Positions 61,733 to 64,000 of a DNA stretch of 64,000 nucleotides are shown in pieces. A program made the translations under genes and the position numbers. The stretch is taken from the NCBI RefSeq assembly GCF_901933205.1, contig NC_044585.1, forward strand, positions 8,804,001 through 8,868,000, given 5' to 3'. The notes below the pieces were generated by a model, which ran no database searches, was not told where the DNA came from, and saw nothing but the letters and a program-made list of their open reading frames with translations. Each line of letters begins with the position of its first letter. Position 1 is the stretch's first letter. This stretch comes from Camarhynchus parvulus. Lineage: Eukaryota; Chordata; Aves; Passeriformes; Thraupidae.

Positions 61733-64000
61733 GTAGGAAGCTTTTTAAACAGTCAAACCTGATAGTCTGCACTGCATGGTTTTGCAGAGAGATCAAAAAG
61801 CCTTGTCTCTCTGCTCTGTTTTACCCCAAAATTTGGAAGCTGTGACTTCTCCTCCTGGGTGTCCACTTGCCTTTTGTTAAGGAAAGTCTCTGTACCAGTA
61901 GATAATGATATGTGAGTGTGAGGGGCAGGATGCTTGGGTTGCCCATTTGCCTCCCCCATCTCTGGGCTCTGAGCAGGTCCTTTTGCCTCCCTGTCCCTTA
62001 CCATCCACGTTCCTACAGCACAGAGGCTCTGGGCTCCAGGGGTAGGAGCTGCTGCTGGGTCAGTGTCAGTACCACGTTGCTGCAGCTGAGCCTTCTCTGT
62101 CCTCAGCACATTTCCCAGTGTTACAGGTGCTGCTGACCTGGACTCTGCTAAGCTGCATCCTAAGTTGTGCCTTTTCCTGCCAAGAAATGGGCAAGATCCC
62201 TGTCCCCAGTGTTTGCATAAAATACACTTAATCTGAACACCAGTGAGAGCAAAAAGAACCCATGCAAACCTGAAAACAAATTGTGCAGGATCTGCTTTGC
62301 CTTGACCATTCAGTTATGCTGGGCTCCCTGCCAGTGCAGGGAAGTGGGCTGCATGGGCTGAGGAGGCTGTCCCAAGGCATTTCCACTGAAAGTTCACTGT
62401 AAGGACAGAATCATATTTTAGTGCACAGATACAAAACCTATCCCTGCTCCAGGGATTCCCCTCTAGTGCGAGTGGGAAAATGGAGACTGATGATCGCATT
62501 CCAGCAGGGCAGGTGAGAATTCATGTAAGCACAAGTGGTTTTAGGGGAGATCTAAAAGCTGGAGGAAGATCAATTTCCCATTGGCAAGTTGTGGAAAAAA
62601 TCTGCTAGAATTTGCTGAATGCTTTACTGCTTTACTAACTTGGTAAGTTAAATATCAAGTAAGCCTTGGAAAAATGCATCTTTCCGTAGGTTGTGGAAGG
62701 ACTGTGGCTGGGGGAGGGACTTCCTAGACATTTTCTTGATTATTTTACCAGCTGAAAAACCTCCTGAATCACTCCTGATTTCCTTGTTTCTGTTCATGAA
62801 GAGCAGAAAAGCTGTTACTTGTCATTGTTTGTGGAGTTTTCTTGATCGGGGTCCCTGTTGCTGCTAACAGAGTTACCTGTGTGGCTGCTGCTCTTCTGTG
62901 GGGTTTCTTGCCCCATGGAGGAGCCCCATGGGTTTCATCTCCTGTTGTGGGGCCTGGAGGCAGCAGCTGGAGAGTTGATGTGCTGGCAAAAGCACAGCAG
63001 CCCCAGAACCCCAGGCTGGCCTGGGATGTGGGGCTGGAGCATTTTCCTGATGTTCAGCCCACTGGTTTAAACAGATCTCACTGAGGGGAGTCCGGGGAAT
63101 GAGGGCTAATCATAATAGTCCTTAGTTCATGACACATCTGGGCACATAATTAACAGTTATTGACAACAAATGACTACTTGCTTTAGCAAGAAAGCTGAGC
63201 TTCTTGGATTTCCTGTAGGATGTAACCACAGGAAATTAATTTGGCGCTTTCTGATGACATCATCTTGACCACAGAGCTTCCTCTGAACAAAAAGCTGTTT
63301 TTCTTGGCCTCCTTTGCAGACATTTTTATAATGCAAATGTTATAAAGTTGCAGTAGGGCTGATGTGAATTCCAGCAGAAGGGAATTTGGTGTGTGACTGT
63401 AATGAGGTAATTGTTTTACCCCTGACTGTACAGAGAATTGGCAGAAAAGGTAAAAAGTGCTCCTTTGTATGGGATACTGCTGTCTTTGGAGGGACTGTCA
63501 GGTTCTGAGGCTGCTGGAGCAAATGTTTGCTGTGTTGTGCTGCCCATAAATGGAGGAGGAGGTTGCAGAGGGTCTGTTTGGAGCATTCAGGTCTGTCCTC
63601 CCCCGTGCAGGTCTGGAGAAGGGGAGCTGTCAGCTGAGCAGGGAAGCATCTCAGCTGCTCACAGAGACTCAAGATTTTACATGTTTTTCCTCCTTGGCAC
63701 AGGGAGTCTGTGCAGCTCCTGTTACAAACACAGGCTCTGTGTCCAGGCAGGCTGTTTGCTCCTTCAGTCAGTGTGGGGAGAAGTCAGAGCTGTTTTGCTG
63801 TACTTGTGTCTAGAGAGAGCATGGGGCAGCTGTCTCTGGGATTTGGCATAGCTGTAGTGTCTGTAAGAGGAAATTTGGGGGATTGAACACAAGTGTGGGT
63901 TTGGTCTGTGCGGGTGAGGGAGAAGACTGGTTCTTAGTGAGGTGCTATGAAGGGCACCATGAAACAGACACCTCAGGTAAGGAATGGGATGGATTTTTTT
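61733..64000 (+). other. TTC28: TTC28 intron, continuing past the window
   Basis: Non-coding from the donor at 61733 to the end. I looked for the next TPR exon in all frames and did not find it; the open frames here lack TPR residues. Confidence 0.8.

Noticed and set aside
1..64000. Bacterial-type systems (operons, CRISPR, insertion sequences)
   Set aside because: The sequence is vertebrate: spliced exons, CR1, tRNA-derived SINE, CpG island. No array of spaced palindromic repeats or operon structure exists.

Overview
This is intronic and exonic DNA from a bird, most likely a songbird (Passeriformes). The bird assignment rests on several CR1 LINE 3' ends carrying the avian tail around ATTCTGTGATTCTGT. 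Within birds, a tRNA-derived SINE with a CR1-like tail (TguSINE1 type) and two solo LTRs of a kind I associate with songbird genomes point to passerines. Coding sequence is sparse: four coding exons of one gene are certain, all on the + strand and all with canonical GT/AG borders. The encoded peptides match TTC28 (tetratricopeptide repeat protein 28, also TPRBK/KIAA1043).

Layout. Positions 1-3111 are the end of an intron; exon 1 of the long transcript lies upstream of the window. The first exon present (3112-3390) encodes TPR units 1 and 2. A 55-kb intron (3391-58560) follows. It holds two related solo LTRs (3974-4375 and 55887-56323), a second type of LTR (about 4440-4813), CR1 fragments in both orientations, the SINE, a long (TTTTA)n array, several short tandem duplications, two adjacent perfect hairpins (31717-31776), and an isolated CpG island (about 26530-27440). 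The gene then resumes with exons at 58561-58708, 60306-60578 and 61602-61732. The window ends inside the next intron.

Two places deserve attention. First, the CpG island ends in a short ORF that runs into a perfect splice donor (27220/27221) in the same phase (0) as the next TTC28 exon. This looks like an internal promoter with an alternative first exon, giving a TTC28 form without TPR1 and TPR2. Second, the last 285 bp of the long intron are five head-to-tail copies of a 57-bp unit that abut the exon exactly. Each copy carries a branch-point-like TGAC/TGAT, a pyrimidine tract and a terminal CAG, so the whole 3' splice site has been amplified. Because 57 is a multiple of 3 and the array has no stop codons in the exon frame, use of an upstream copy would insert 19 hydrophobic residues per unit between TPR2 and TPR3.

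I found no second protein-coding gene, no tRNA or rRNA gene, and no feature of bacterial type. Almost all other open frames, including the long ones in the CpG island and in the minisatellites, are compositional.
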